A stretch of 64,000 nucleotides of DNA from Paracoccus sp. SCSIO 75233. GTDB taxonomy: Bacteria; Pseudomonadota; Alphaproteobacteria; Rhodobacterales; Rhodobacteraceae. The notes beneath the pieces were generated by a model, which was not told the origin of the DNA, did no database searches, and worked only from the letters and a program-made list of their open reading frames with translations. The stretch covers positions 3,004,501 through 3,068,500 of the forward strand of contig NZ_CP115757.1 in the NCBI RefSeq assembly GCF_027912675.1. Reading direction: 5' to 3'. Every line of letters begins with the position of its first letter. Positions within the stretch are counted from its first letter, which is position 1. Shown one piece after another: positions 1 through 9,211 of the stretch. The position numbers and the translations under genes were made by a program.

Positions 1-493
1 GTGTTTTGCGCTTGCGGGCGCGGCCCTGCGCGACGCTGCGCAGCAGGGTATCAACATCCGTGGGGGTGATCTCGCTGACCAGACGGTTGCGCCAGACCGG
101 CAGTACAAACTGCTCCAGCATGGATTTCTGATCCGATGCATTCCGCGCTGCGAGGCTCGGCAGATGCTCCTCGATGAAGCGGGTCACCAGATCGGAGATG
201 CGTGGGGCGGTTCGGGCGGTTTCGCGTTCCTCCAAGGGATCGATCCCGGCATCGAGCTGACGGCGCAGATCCCTGACGCGATCCCGCGCGGCGGTCACCG
301 ACCATTCCGGCCAGCGACCGAGGGTGAAGCGGCGCTGCCGGCCGTGATGGCGATAGGCGAAGGTGAAGGCGCGATTTCCGGAGGCGTAGATCCGGATGGC
401 CATACCCAGCGCCTCGGAATCGAAGATCTCGTAATCCTTGCTGCGCGGCTGCGCGGCTTTGACGGACCGCTCTGTCAAGCGAACTCGAAACAT
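1..493 (-). CDS. Tyrosine recombinase/phage integrase, N-terminal part (cut by window edge)
   Basis: The gene reads from an ATG at 493 down to base 1 without a stop, giving about 164 residues, so the C-terminus lies outside the window. The N-terminus (MFRVRLTERSVKAA) followed by GMAIRIYASGNRAFTF and FTLGRWPEWSVTAARD is the arm-DNA-binding (DUF4102-like) domain of P4/CP4-type integrases. The residues from about 105 (ISDLVTRFIEEHLPSL) start the core-binding domain. The catalytic R-H-R-Y part is not visible, so activity cannot be judged. It would mark the end of an integrated element; a second, broken integrase lies at 11424-11908. Confidence 0.8.
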   Translation of the reverse strand, partial: MFRVRLTERSVKAAQPRSKDYEIFDSEALGMAIRIYASGNRAFTFAYRHHGRQRRFTLGRWPEWSVTAARDRVRDLRRQLDAGIDPLEERETARTAPRISDLVTRFIEEHLPSLAARNASDQKSMLEQFVLPVWRNRLVSEITPTDVDTLLRSVAQGRARKRKT

Positions 494-802
494 ATGGTTT
501 CCTCGTTACAAAACCGCCTGAATACAGCGTCGCCGGGGAGGGTGATCAAGTCGGGTTCGGTCGTCTTAGATAATGCGCGCTCATGCCGACGGATGGTGGA
601 AGCCGCAGCTCACGGTTGTCCGTTCCTTCAGGCCGTCGAGCTGCAACGCGGCCCTGATCGGGCAGAGCAGGCGGAGCGCAGACGCCCTGTCGGACCGCTG
701 CTTGATCTCGAAGGATGGAGAACGCGTTCCCGAGCAGCGCATGCTCAGGGCTTTGAGGGGGGCAGCGACCTCAGCATTTTCGATCAATTGTTGCTCACCA
801 TT
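494..802. other. Intergenic, no recognisable gene
   Basis: This stretch separates the integrase start from the end of the ABC permease gene. Short open frames exist on both strands (for example 581-787 minus and 573-806 plus), but none has a recognisable domain, a good ribosome-binding site or similarity I can recall. I see no tRNA or clear attachment-site repeat here. Confidence 0.4.
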
Positions 803-1915
803 CTAACCAAGCCTGTTACGGAACAGCCACGCTGCCAGTGGCAGGGTGACAGCGGCGATGCATAGGAGGGGGATGAAACTAAGGGCCACATCTTGAAATG
901 TCGCACCTTCAAGATAAACGCGGCGCACGATATCAATGCCAAAGCGCAGTGGGTTGACGAAAGTGACAGCCTGCAGAATCTGCGGCATGTTACGCACCGG
1001 TGTCAGCAGCCCAGACAGCAGCATAAGCGGCATGATGGTCATGAACGTATAAAGCATGGCCTGCTGCATGGTCAGTGAGATGGCGGAAATAGACAGCCCG
1101 ATCCCAACCGCGGCAGTCGTAAAGGTGACAAGACCCAGATAGAGGAGCCAGACCGGACCGCTGATCGGGATGCCGAACCAGAACAGAATAATCAGGAAGA
1201 TGATCGTTGATTGTATCAGCCCGACCAGAATGGAGGGCAGCGCTTTGCCGATAAGAATTTGCAACGGCGTCATCGGCGTGACAAGCAGTTGGTCAAATGT
1301 TCCTTGCTCGCGCTCCCTGGCCACGGATAAAGCGGCAAGCATCAGGGTCTGCAACAGACTGAGCGAGGCGATCAGTGCCGGCATTAGATTCCAGCGGGAC
1401 TCGTAGTTGGGATTGAACCATGCCCGGCGCATGATGACGAGCGGCGAGGAAACGCCAAGCGATGCATTATAGGAAGCGATGATCGCAGAAATCTGCGCTG
1501 AAGCCGCACCGGCGGTTGATGAGTTTCGTCCGTCAAAAATCACCTGTACGGGTGCAGCTTCCGAGGCCGCCAGCTTCGCTTCAAAGTCGGACTGAAAGGT
1601 GATGACCAGCAGGGCATTGCCGCTGTCGATCTGCTCTGCAATCTGTTCTGATCCGGTCAGGGTCGCAATCCGCTGGAAAACGCCTGTTCCGTCAATGCGG
1701 GCCAGAATTTCACGCGAGGCGGCGCCTCCGCTCTGATTCAGAACAGCATAGGGTGCATTGGTCAGATCATAGGTTGCGCCATAGCCGAACAAAAGCGCCT
1801 GCATCAGTGCCGGTGCGAACAGCAGCGCGCGGCTCGCCGGGTCCTTCAGGATGGCCAGCATTTCCTTGCGTATGAGCGAAACCGTCTGAGTGACGTAGAT
1901 AATGATGGCCTGCAT
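803..1915 (-). CDS. ABC-2 type efflux permease, YbhR-like
   Basis: A 370-residue inner-membrane permease of the ABC-2 family. It has an N-terminal membrane anchor (about residues 20-45), a long periplasmic loop, and five to six C-terminal membrane segments starting near residue 175. The ending GLLTPVRNMPQILQAVTFVN plus LRFGIDIVRR is typical of YbhR/YbhS/YhhJ permeases. It is the last gene of a four-gene operon and starts 3 bp after the stop of the paralogous permease. By analogy with E. coli YbhFSR it should pair with that permease and the fused ATPase to export drugs or cations. The substrate is inferred from family only. Confidence 0.88.
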   Translation of the reverse strand: MQAIIIYVTQTVSLIRKEMLAILKDPASRALLFAPALMQALLFGYGATYDLTNAPYAVLNQSGGAASREILARIDGTGVFQRIATLTGSEQIAEQIDSGNALLVITFQSDFEAKLAASEAAPVQVIFDGRNSSTAGAASAQISAIIASYNASLGVSSPLVIMRRAWFNPNYESRWNLMPALIASLSLLQTLMLAALSVAREREQGTFDQLLVTPMTPLQILIGKALPSILVGLIQSTIIFLIILFWFGIPISGPVWLLYLGLVTFTTAAVGIGLSISAISLTMQQAMLYTFMTIMPLMLLSGLLTPVRNMPQILQAVTFVNPLRFGIDIVRRVYLEGATFQDVALSFIPLLCIAAVTLPLAAWLFRNRLG

Positions 1916-1918
1916 TGA

Positions 1919-3049
1919 TTATTCTAGCTTCTTGGCAAGAAGACGACGCGTCAGCGCAATCAGAATGACAGCGTAGAGCGCCAGAACCGCGCAGTTTTTC
2001 CAGATCGAAGGCCAGTAGTCCCCTGCCAGAAAAAGTGTTTTGATAAGCGACATAAAATGCGTGGCGGGTAAAATCTGACTGATACCCTGCACGACAAGCG
2101 GCACATTACGCAGGTCGAAAACAAAGCCGGACAACATCATCGCGGGCATAAAACTGGCAAGCAGGGCCATCTGGCTGGCAGCGAACTGGTTGCGGGTAAC
2201 ACCGGAAATAAAAAGCCCCAAGCTAAGCGAGACCAGCAGATAGAGAAGCGATGATACGACGATGATCCACAATGACCCGCGTATCGGGACGTCAAACAGG
2301 TAGCGGGCGGCGAGAAGACACATAACCAGATCAATCGCGCCGATCACGACATAGGGAGCAAGTTTGGAAAGAACCAGTTCCAGAGGGCGTACAGGTGTCA
2401 CGAAAAGGGATTCAAGCGTGCCCCTTTCCCACTCTCTCGCGATGAGAAGGGAGGTCAGAAACGCGCCAATCAGTGTCATCACCAGTACAATCAGACCGGG
2501 GACCAGAAACCATGTGCTTGTCCCTGCTTCGTTGAACCAGGTACGCGGCACCATGACCACGCTGGAGCCACCGGCGAAACGCTTGTCTGAGCGGTCCGAA
2601 AGATGTTCCAGGGCATTGGCGATGGCCGCGGTTGCATATCCTTCGATCGATTGTGCCGTGTTGGAATCGACACCATTCAGGATGAGTTGTAACTGGCCAT
2701 TTCCGGCAACAAGGTTACGGGTGAAGTCGTCGGGGACGCGCAAAATGGCGTCTGCCTCACCGGCGCGGATCATTGCCTCGGCATCAACGATGGAATGACC
2801 CCAGATCGGGCTGAGATAGGGCGAGCCCGCAAGGCCTGCAACGGCGTTGAGCGTTGCCGGAGAGCTGTCTTCAAGAACAATGGCAATGCGTGCGTCCTTC
2901 ACATCGAACGACAGGCCGTAACCGAACAGCAGGATCAGCATGACGGGCAGCAGCAGACCAACGGTCAGGTTGGAGCGGTCGCGCAGCATCTGGCGCGTTT
3001 CCTTCCGTGTCAGTGCGAAAAGCCGCGATGTAAAGCCGGATGCGATCAT
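1919..3049 (-). CDS. ABC-2 type efflux permease, YbhS-like
   Basis: A 376-residue ABC-2 permease, paralogous to the next gene. It has an N-terminal cytoplasmic helix (TRKETRQMLRDRSNL), a first membrane segment near residue 30, a large periplasmic loop, and a C-terminal set of membrane helices. The motif WERGTLESLFVTPVRPLEL is the conserved cytoplasmic coupling region of this family. Its start overlaps the stop of the upstream ATPase by 4 bp (ATGA), so translation is probably coupled. It most likely forms a heterodimeric channel with the 803-1915 product. Confidence 0.88.
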   Translation of the reverse strand: MIASGFTSRLFALTRKETRQMLRDRSNLTVGLLLPVMLILLFGYGLSFDVKDARIAIVLEDSSPATLNAVAGLAGSPYLSPIWGHSIVDAEAMIRAGEADAILRVPDDFTRNLVAGNGQLQLILNGVDSNTAQSIEGYATAAIANALEHLSDRSDKRFAGGSSVVMVPRTWFNEAGTSTWFLVPGLIVLVMTLIGAFLTSLLIAREWERGTLESLFVTPVRPLELVLSKLAPYVVIGAIDLVMCLLAARYLFDVPIRGSLWIIVVSSLLYLLVSLSLGLFISGVTRNQFAASQMALLASFMPAMMLSGFVFDLRNVPLVVQGISQILPATHFMSLIKTLFLAGDYWPSIWKNCAVLALYAVILIALTRRLLAKKLE

Positions 3050-4815
3050 GCGGCCCTGTCCCTTGTTTCGCGCCGTGCACGGCCCTGCTCTACAATAGCG
3101 ATGAAGGCGCTGTTCATATCCTTTGCGCTGGCATCGCCTGCCATTTCACGCACCTGACGCGGTGTGCCGACGGCAAGCATTTGTCCCGCATCCTGAATTG
3201 CAATGCGGTCGCAATACTCTGCCTCCTCCATGAAATGTGTGGTGACGATGATGGTCACGCCGCTTTGCGCCAGCATGGTAATGGTACGCCAGAAGGCCCG
3301 GCGGGCGAGCGGATCAATGCCGCTGGTCGGCTCATCCAGAAACAGAATTTCCGGCTCATGCAGCAGGCCTGTTGCCATGGCCAGACGCTGCTTATAGCCC
3401 GCAGGCAGAAGGCCGGCTTTTGCCGAAAGGTCCAGATCAAACTGTTCAATGGACGCGGCTATGCGCGCCTGTCTCTTTGGGCCGCGAAGGCCGTAAGCTC
3501 CGGCGAAAAACTCCAGATTTTCGCGGACGGTCAGGTTGCCGTACAGTGCAAACTTCTGTGACACATAGCCGATGCGGGCTCTGGCTTGCGCTCTGGCCGT
3601 ACGCAGATTGCGGCCAGCCACCTGCAATTCTCCGCTTGTTGCAGGTAAAAGACCGCATAACATGCGGAAGGTTGTGGTTTTTCCAGCACCGTTAGGGCCG
3701 AGCAGGCCGAATATCTCGCCTCTTTTCACGTCAAAGGATGTGCTGGCTACGGCTGTGAAGTCACCAAATTTGCGCACGAGGTCACGAACGGTAATCACAC
3801 GATCATCGCTTTTGCCTTTGGACAGCGTGTCGGATTTTCCCTCGGTGTCAGTCGAAGGGTCAATGCCGGGTTCATCTTTCTGGTGCTGCCGGAGCAGCAT
3901 CATGAAGGCGTCCTCAAGCTCTTCTGCGCGGGGTTCAAACGGTGCATCACCGACCAGGGTTCTCAGCGCGTCCTCACTCGCGCCTCTCTGACATATGAAT
4001 CTGACATTGCCTCCCTGAGGCACCGCATCAAGGATCAGTTCCGGCGCATCGATCAGGCGCGCCTGTAGATCCCTTGCAGGCATTTCCTGCGGCGGTATGG
4101 CGGTAAATGTCAGGCCAGCCGCGTCACGGCGCAGGGTATCCGGCGACCCTTGCGCCAGAAGGCGGCCATCACTCATGACGAAGACCTGCGCGCAGCGCTC
4201 CGCCTCATCCATATAGGCCGTACTGACGATAACGCTCAGACGCTCCTCATCCACCAGTTGCTGCACTATTCTCCAGAGGTCACGCCGCGACAGAGGGTCT
4301 ACGCCGACGCTTGGCTCATCCAGCAGCAGAAGGTCCGGCGAGCGGACCAGTGTACAGGCGAGCCCCAGCTTTTGCTTCATGCCGCCGGACAGCTTACCGG
4401 CGGGGCGTTCGGTGAAGCGGGCCATATCGGTCATTTCCAGCATGCGCGCGAAACGATCGCGACGTTCTGCAGAAGGCACACCGTGAAGGTCGGCATAGAG
4501 ATCAAGGTTTTCCTGCACGCTCAGATCTTCATAAAGGCCAAAGCGCTGCGGCATATAGCTGATACGGTCCTGAACGGCCTGCGGATGCCGCGCGACGTTA
4601 ATACCCAGAACCTCAGCGGTCCCGTTATCCGGCTTCAAAAGCCCGGCAAATATCCGCATGAGTGTGGTTTTTCCCGCGCCGTCAGGGCCGACAAGGGCGG
4701 TCAGCTGACCGGTCCTGATAGTCAGTGAAAGATCGTCCAGTGCCATAACTTTGCCGCCGTCAGGCCCGTCGAAAGCCTTATGCAGCCCGGATACTTGGGC
4801 AACCGTCGCATTCAT
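3046..4815 (-). CDS. Fused tandem ABC ATPase, YbhF-like
   Basis: A 589-residue protein with two ABC ATPase domains in one chain, as in E. coli YbhF. Domain 1 has Walker A GPDGAGKT (43-50), signature LSGGMKQK and Walker B LLLLDEPSVGVDP. Domain 2, from about residue 340, has Walker A GPNGAGKTT, a degenerate signature LPAGYKQR and Walker B ILFLDEPTSGIDP. The two are joined by a charged linker. It energises the two downstream permeases. Its start and stop each overlap the neighbouring gene by 4 bp, so the whole operon is translationally coupled. The LPAGYKQR variant is usual for this family and not a sign of decay. Confidence 0.92.
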   Translation of the reverse strand: MNATVAQVSGLHKAFDGPDGGKVMALDDLSLTIRTGQLTALVGPDGAGKTTLMRIFAGLLKPDNGTAEVLGINVARHPQAVQDRISYMPQRFGLYEDLSVQENLDLYADLHGVPSAERRDRFARMLEMTDMARFTERPAGKLSGGMKQKLGLACTLVRSPDLLLLDEPSVGVDPLSRRDLWRIVQQLVDEERLSVIVSTAYMDEAERCAQVFVMSDGRLLAQGSPDTLRRDAAGLTFTAIPPQEMPARDLQARLIDAPELILDAVPQGGNVRFICQRGASEDALRTLVGDAPFEPRAEELEDAFMMLLRQHQKDEPGIDPSTDTEGKSDTLSKGKSDDRVITVRDLVRKFGDFTAVASTSFDVKRGEIFGLLGPNGAGKTTTFRMLCGLLPATSGELQVAGRNLRTARAQARARIGYVSQKFALYGNLTVRENLEFFAGAYGLRGPKRQARIAASIEQFDLDLSAKAGLLPAGYKQRLAMATGLLHEPEILFLDEPTSGIDPLARRAFWRTITMLAQSGVTIIVTTHFMEEAEYCDRIAIQDAGQMLAVGTPRQVREMAGDASAKDMNSAFIAIVEQGRARRETRDRAA

Positions 4816-5807
4816 GAGCTGGAACCGGAGATGATCTCTACAGTGGCGGGCTGACCGAGGCGCAGCCTGTCCTCTTCATCCTCGACAATCACATGAACCT
4901 CGTAGACGAGATTGGTGCGCAGATCCTCAGTCTGAACGGATTTGGGCGTGAACTCAGCAACCGACGACATATAGCCAACCTTGCCGGTAACCGGTTCGTC
5001 GGGGAATGTGTCCGTGATGACACGCGCGTCAATGCCCGGCTGGATGTGGCCCAAATCTGTTTCGCTCACATAGATGCGTACCCATTTGGGCTGCGTCAGC
5101 GCCAGTGAGAAGACCGGTGATTGCGCCGTAATCATGTCGCCAGGTTCGCGCAGCCGCGACCGGACAACGGCATCAGCCGGTGCGCGCAACTGGCCTTGCC
5201 CGATCTGATGGCGCAGAAGTTCCAGACTGGCTTTCGCAGCCTGAAGCTGTGCGGCGGCGGCGGATATGTCTTCCGGTCTGGCACCCGCCTCAGCCATCTC
5301 CAGGGCCGCTTCTGCCTGGTCGACTGCGGCCTTGGCTGCCTGTGATTTAGCCTCCGCTTCGTCGACGCTTTGTTGGCTGGCGGCACCACTTCGCGAGTCC
5401 CAAAGCCGCGTCGCACGCGACAATTCCTGTTCGGCAAGCAAAGACGATGCTTCAGCGGAGGCGAGCTGTGCGCGCGCCTGAGCAATCTCCTCCGGGCGCG
5501 AACCATTGCGGAGTTTCAGGAGTGCCTGCCGCTGTGCTTCGACAGTCGCTTCCTGCGCCTTTGCCTGCAGTTCCAGAGTCTGCGTATCGAGAACCCCGAG
5601 GACTTGCCCGGAGGTGACGCGGTCTCCTTCTTCGACATTGATTGCCAGGATGCGCCCGGACCCTTCAAAAGCAAGTGCCACCTGACGGATATCGACATTG
5701 CCATAAAAGGTAAGTTCATCCGCTTGCGTCGTTTCGCGTTGGCTCCACCAATACGAACCTCCCGCTGCCGCACCAGCAAGAACAAGGAGGAGAATAATCT
5801 TCTTCAT
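4812..5807 (-). CDS. HlyD-family membrane fusion protein, YbhG-like
   Basis: A 331-residue periplasmic adaptor. An N-terminal signal anchor (KKIILLLVLAGAAAGGSYWW) is followed by a lipoyl/barrel half (FYGNVDIRQVALAFEGSGRI). Next come a long alanine- and glutamine-rich coiled-coil hairpin (about 85-205) and the second lipoyl half (GQLRAPADAVVRSRLREPGD). It is the first gene of the operon and should link the inner-membrane ABC complex to an outer-membrane channel, which is not encoded nearby. Gene order adaptor, fused ATPase, two permeases matches ybhGFSR. Confidence 0.9.
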   Translation of the reverse strand: MKKIILLLVLAGAAAGGSYWWSQRETTQADELTFYGNVDIRQVALAFEGSGRILAINVEEGDRVTSGQVLGVLDTQTLELQAKAQEATVEAQRQALLKLRNGSRPEEIAQARAQLASAEASSLLAEQELSRATRLWDSRSGAASQQSVDEAEAKSQAAKAAVDQAEAALEMAEAGARPEDISAAAAQLQAAKASLELLRHQIGQGQLRAPADAVVRSRLREPGDMITAQSPVFSLALTQPKWVRIYVSETDLGHIQPGIDARVITDTFPDEPVTGKVGYMSSVAEFTPKSVQTEDLRTNLVYEVHVIVEDEEDRLRLGQPATVEIISGSSS

Positions 5808-5918
5808 GGCACGTCTTTCTCTGGGCTGTTCAATCGCATGGTTGTCCGCTGCGGCTTCTTAATTTAAATATAATTTAATCTAAAATGACTTTTATGTCGA
5901 GTCGCGTTGTGTTCTGAT
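5808..5918. promoter_or_regulatory. Divergent promoter/operator region of ABC efflux operon and tetR
   Basis: The 110-bp gap between the divergent adaptor and TetR genes holds a sharply AT-rich block (about 5859-5895) with near-palindromic runs of the type TTAATTTAAATATAATTTAA. This is the only plausible place for both promoters and for TetR-type self- and operon repression. The operator assignment is inference from position and partial dyad symmetry. Confidence 0.45.
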
Positions 5919-6620
5919 ATGCAAAGCCGCACTGGCAAGAAATGGTCGCCAATGGATGCAGATAAGCCCGTGGTAAAGCGCGAACGTCCGCAAAGAGCCG
6001 ATGGAGAGGCTACCCGCAACCGCATTCTGGATGCGGCAGGTCAGCTGATTGCCGCGCGCGGACGGATGGAAGCAACTAACACACTGATCGCAGCGGAGGC
6101 AGGGGTGGACCTTGCCTCCATAAATTATCATTTTGGCAATCGTGACGGTCTGTATCAGGCAGTTTTGGCTGAGGCACATCGCCGTGTCGTTGATCGCAAG
6201 GAGTTAGAAGAACTCGCCAAAAGCGACCTGCCGGCGCGTGATAAGCTGAAAAAGGTTATCGCCTTGATGATCGCGCGTGCGACGGCCGAAGCGCATTGGC
6301 CAATGGTTGTTTTAGGGCGCGAGGTTCTTTCGCCTACGACACATATTCAGGTTCTTCAACGCGATGAGATTTTTCCCAAGCTGGAGATTCTGCAGTCCGT
6401 TCTGAGCGAGATTACATCAATTCCCGTCGACGATCCCGCACTCTGGCGGTGCCTTCCTTCCGTTGCCGCTCCTTGTGCGGTGTTCCTTTTACTCGGTCAA
6501 ATCAACTCGCCCCTGAGTAAGAACCTGTTCAGCGGAACGCAGGATGAGATCGTTGAACATCTTTATCAGTTCGCCCTTGGCGGGCTGGAGAACGTCGCCC
6601 GCCTTTATCAGTTGAGATAG
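5919..6620 (+). CDS. TetR-family regulator, CecR/YbiH-like
   Basis: A regulator of about 233 residues. The helix-turn-helix lies at residues 20-65 (TRNRILDAAGQLIAARG, then TLIAAEAGVDLASINYHFG). The C-terminal ligand domain resembles the DUF1956 domain of E. coli CecR, the known regulator of ybhG-FSR. It is divergent from a ybhGFSR-like operon, so the same regulator-target pairing is likely. The start is uncertain: TTG at 5907, ATG at 5919 and ATG at 5952 are all in frame and none has a strong ribosome-binding site. I chose the first ATG. Confidence 0.85.
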   Translation: MQSRTGKKWSPMDADKPVVKRERPQRADGEATRNRILDAAGQLIAARGRMEATNTLIAAEAGVDLASINYHFGNRDGLYQAVLAEAHRRVVDRKELEELAKSDLPARDKLKKVIALMIARATAEAHWPMVVLGREVLSPTTHIQVLQRDEIFPKLEILQSVLSEITSIPVDDPALWRCLPSVAAPCAVFLLLGQINSPLSKNLFSGTQDEIVEHLYQFALGGLENVARLYQLR

Positions 6621-6742
6621 CCCTGCTTGAAGCGCGATGCAGCGCAGACCCGTTAATCGCCCTTCTCTGCATAAGCAATAGATGACCGCTTTAAGAGGTC
6701 CTTGTGACCTTATTTTAATGCCCGTTCACGGGCCGAGCACTG

Positions 6743-7021
6743 TCAGCGATGCGCGAGATAATCTGCTGAAACGTAACCCGAGATGCCGGGCATGTCGGTG
6801 AGGGAGACCTTGCACCAGACCTTGCCGCTATTTGTCACGCAGTTCTGACGGGTAAGCGGTGTTCCGTCTGGCAGCCCGACTATGATCCTGTAGTTGAGTC
6901 CGGGACCTTCACGAAGCTTTAGCAGGTCATCAGGCCCGGCACCTTTGACGACGGCACCGGAACCGACCGTACATCCAGTAGTGATCGCGAGGGCGGTGAG
7001 AGCTGCAAAATGAGTTCGCAT
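6743..7021 (-). CDS. Small SH3-domain lipoprotein
   Basis: A 92-residue exported protein. The start at 7021 gives a short signal sequence, MRTHFAALTALAITTGC, with a weak lipobox ending in Cys17. The rest is one bacterial SH3 domain (LKLREGPGLNYRIIVGLPDG, then VWCKVSLTD and ISGYVSADYL). Such proteins usually sit in the envelope and bind peptidoglycan or proteins; no specific role can be given. An in-frame extension to 7252 exists but would bury the signal peptide. Two extra cysteines flanking the domain middle (QNC and VWC) could form a disulphide. Confidence 0.75.
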   Translation of the reverse strand: MRTHFAALTALAITTGCTVGSGAVVKGAGPDDLLKLREGPGLNYRIIVGLPDGTPLTRQNCVTNSGKVWCKVSLTDMPGISGYVSADYLAHR

Positions 7022-7395
7022 TGTCTGTCCTGAATCGTTTCGACATGAATAGGACAACATCAAGATGAATAACAGTGGGCGGGGGCAGGAGCAGAAAAGT
7101 GGATGATAGCCGTCGTGGGTAACCGGGACCAGGGTCACGCCACAGCATTGCCCCCGCGACCGTCTCGTTGAACGCGCGTCGCGCCGGATGGACTGCATCG
7201 GATAGTCAGCCGGGGAGGCCATTGGGTTCGGCTTTTTCCACGACCCTGCCAATCACCCGAACCGTCGCCATAGATCACGGTCAAGCTCCAACCGGAAGGA
7301 CACATTCTCGGGGTATGCACTCGAAGCGCAGATTCAATTTAACGGCGATACAAGCCGTCATTTTCAAATCACAACATCAGGCGTAATTGTCGGAT

Positions 7396-8598
7396 ATGAG
7401 AAAACGCACCGCCCTCGCTGTCCTATGCTTCGTCGTGGTCTGCGGCATGTCGCCTTGGTTTGCGACTGCAGCTGTGCTGTCAGACATGGCGCAAGAGGGT
7501 GGCTTCGGGCCCGGGCGGCAAGCTCTGCTCACCGCGGGAGTGCAGGCGGGCTTTGTGGTCGGGGCGTTGATCTCGGCTGGTTTGGGCCTGTCTGATCGTT
7601 TCGATCCACGCGGAGTCATGGCCTGCGCGGCGCTGATGAACGCGCTCGTGACGGCAGGGTTGTTCGCCGTGCCTCTTGGATCGGATGCGGCCATCGCGTT
7701 GCGAGTTGCGGCGGGTGCAGGGTTTGCCGGGATCTACCCGCCCGCGATGAAGATCGCCGTAGGATGGAGCGTCCGCGACCGCGGGTTTCTGGTCGGATTG
7801 CTGGTTGGCGCGCTCACACTGGGATCTGCGATGCCCTATCTGTTCGCCTGGATGGGCGGGACGGCATGGCGCCCGGTCGTGGCGGCGGCATCCATTGCCT
7901 CGCTCCTGGCAGCGGCGGGCAGCTTTATGCTGAGGCTGGGCCCGTATCATGCGCGGGCGTCGACTTTTTCAGCGCGTTCCATCGTGCTCATGTGGACGGA
8001 TCGGCGGATACGCAGCGCTACGGGCGGTTATCTCGGCCATATGTGGGAGCTTTATGCCATGTGGGGCTGGATCGGCGCGGCGGCAGCGGTCGGCTTCGCC
8101 CGACGCCTGCCAGAAGATCAGGCCAAATCGCTGGCCGCCATGACCGCCTTTCTGGCCATTGCCATTGGCGCGATGCTGTGCGCGCCGGCGGGGCGGCTGG
8201 CTGACCGGATCGGCAAGGCACCGGTTTCGGCCGGGGCGATGCTTGGATCGGGCAGCATGGCGCTTGCCACGGCGCTCAGCTTCGGCGGTCCGGTTTGGCT
8301 GAGCATGCTGGTGATCCTGATCTGGGGCGCTATGGTGATCCCGGACAGCGCCCAGTTCTCGGCCATGATCGCTGATGCAGCCCCACCCGAGGTTGCCGGT
8401 AGCCTTATGACCATGCAGACGGCGCTCGGCTTCGGGCTGACCATCTTTACCGTTCAGGCTACGCCGGTGCTGGCCGGATGGCTGGGCTGGCCCGTCGCAT
8501 TGGCGCTGATGGCGATCGGGCCGGCGCTTGGGATCGCTGCGCTGAGCCCGATGCTACGGCGCGACAGCCAATCGCCGGATCCGGAATCAACCCCGTGA
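7396..8598 (+). CDS. MFS transporter
   Basis: A protein of about 400 residues with twelve predicted hydrophobic segments, starting MRKRTALAVLCFVVVCGMSP. The loop between segments 2 and 3 is ISAGLGLSDRFDPRG, a version of the MFS loop. It resembles the nitrate/cyanate-type or YnfM-like MFS branch, but the substrate is unknown. An in-frame TTG at 7387 precedes this ATG; a stop lies immediately upstream, so the start is one of the two. The flanking genes do not suggest an operon. Confidence 0.82.
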   Translation: MRKRTALAVLCFVVVCGMSPWFATAAVLSDMAQEGGFGPGRQALLTAGVQAGFVVGALISAGLGLSDRFDPRGVMACAALMNALVTAGLFAVPLGSDAAIALRVAAGAGFAGIYPPAMKIAVGWSVRDRGFLVGLLVGALTLGSAMPYLFAWMGGTAWRPVVAAASIASLLAAAGSFMLRLGPYHARASTFSARSIVLMWTDRRIRSATGGYLGHMWELYAMWGWIGAAAAVGFARRLPEDQAKSLAAMTAFLAIAIGAMLCAPAGRLADRIGKAPVSAGAMLGSGSMALATALSFGGPVWLSMLVILIWGAMVIPDSAQFSAMIADAAPPEVAGSLMTMQTALGFGLTIFTVQATPVLAGWLGWPVALALMAIGPALGIAALSPMLRRDSQSPDPESTP

Positions 8599-8739
8599 GA
8601 GGCCGCAGCAGGGCGAAGGAAGGGAGCAGTACGACGTTGCGGCACTGGCGGCACCGAGCGCCCAGGCGGCCTGAGCGCCATCCGGCCCGACGCTCACCTT
8701 TACAATCACCTTCGTGTTGATGATCGCCATCGTACCCGC

Positions 8740-8928
8740 AGCTACTCTGCGGTGAGGTTGATTGCCAGAATTCCGCGCACCGGGCCCGGTGTGAGCGGCG
8801 CGACAGCTACACTGATGACCAATGCCGCCGCGAAAAAGAAGACGACCACTGCTTCCGCAAACAGATTGTTGAAACTCACCACAGTCAGCAGCGCGGCGGC
8901 CCGAACGGGCGAGATCAGGATTTCCAGA
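8740..8928 (-). pseudogene. Membrane-protein C-terminal fragment
   Basis: From about 8925 to a stop near 8746, the minus strand encodes about 62 hydrophobic residues (ILISPVRAAALLTVVSFNN, then VVVFFFAAALVISVAV, then PGPVRGILAINL). There is no usable start codon and an in-frame stop lies just upstream. It reads like the tail of a lost membrane transporter. I do not recognise the family. Confidence 0.35.
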
Positions 8929-9072
8929 TTATAGGCCAGCAGCTATCGTCATTAGCCCGATGCGTTTCAGGGCAACCACCTGTGGAAAAAACAAACGGCT
9001 GGAAATAGGGTCGGCGCGTTTCAGGCGTCTGATCAGGTCGGGATGGTTTATGTGCCTGTGAGGTTGCTTCAT
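8929..9072 (-). pseudogene. CsoR/RcnR-type metal-sensing repressor, truncated N-terminal fragment
   Basis: The ORF starts MKQPHRHINHPDLIRRLKRAD, close to the first helix of CsoR/RcnR/FrmR repressors (HPDIIKRLKRAxGHL). Immediately after RLKRAD the family sequence is lost and 23 unrelated residues run to a stop, giving 47 residues in place of about 90. The metal-ligand Cys and the rest of the four-helix fold are missing. It appears to be the relic of a metal or formaldehyde resistance locus. Confidence 0.5.
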
Positions 9073-9211
9073 AGACAATATGTATCCTCAGAGGAGCATG
9101 CGACAAGCCACGTCTAAAGCGTGGCTACATTCTTCAGAAGTGACTCCGTGTAGCAATCGTGCGGGCTGCGGCCATTAGGGCGCCGCGAACCATTGCGGCG
9201 CGGCGGACTGC

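Noticed and set aside
164..865. 233-codon plus-strand open frame
   Set aside because: Antisense to the integrase start and overlapping the end of the ABC permease; no recognisable domain.
6720..6733. Hairpin GCCCG-TTCA-CGGGC after the SH3 lipoprotein gene
   Set aside because: Only 5 bp and no T-run on the minus strand, so not called as a terminator.
7022..7386. Possible upstream extension or small genes between the SH3 lipoprotein and the MFS gene
   Set aside because: Short frames on the minus strand have no domain, and extending the lipoprotein upstream would destroy its signal peptide.
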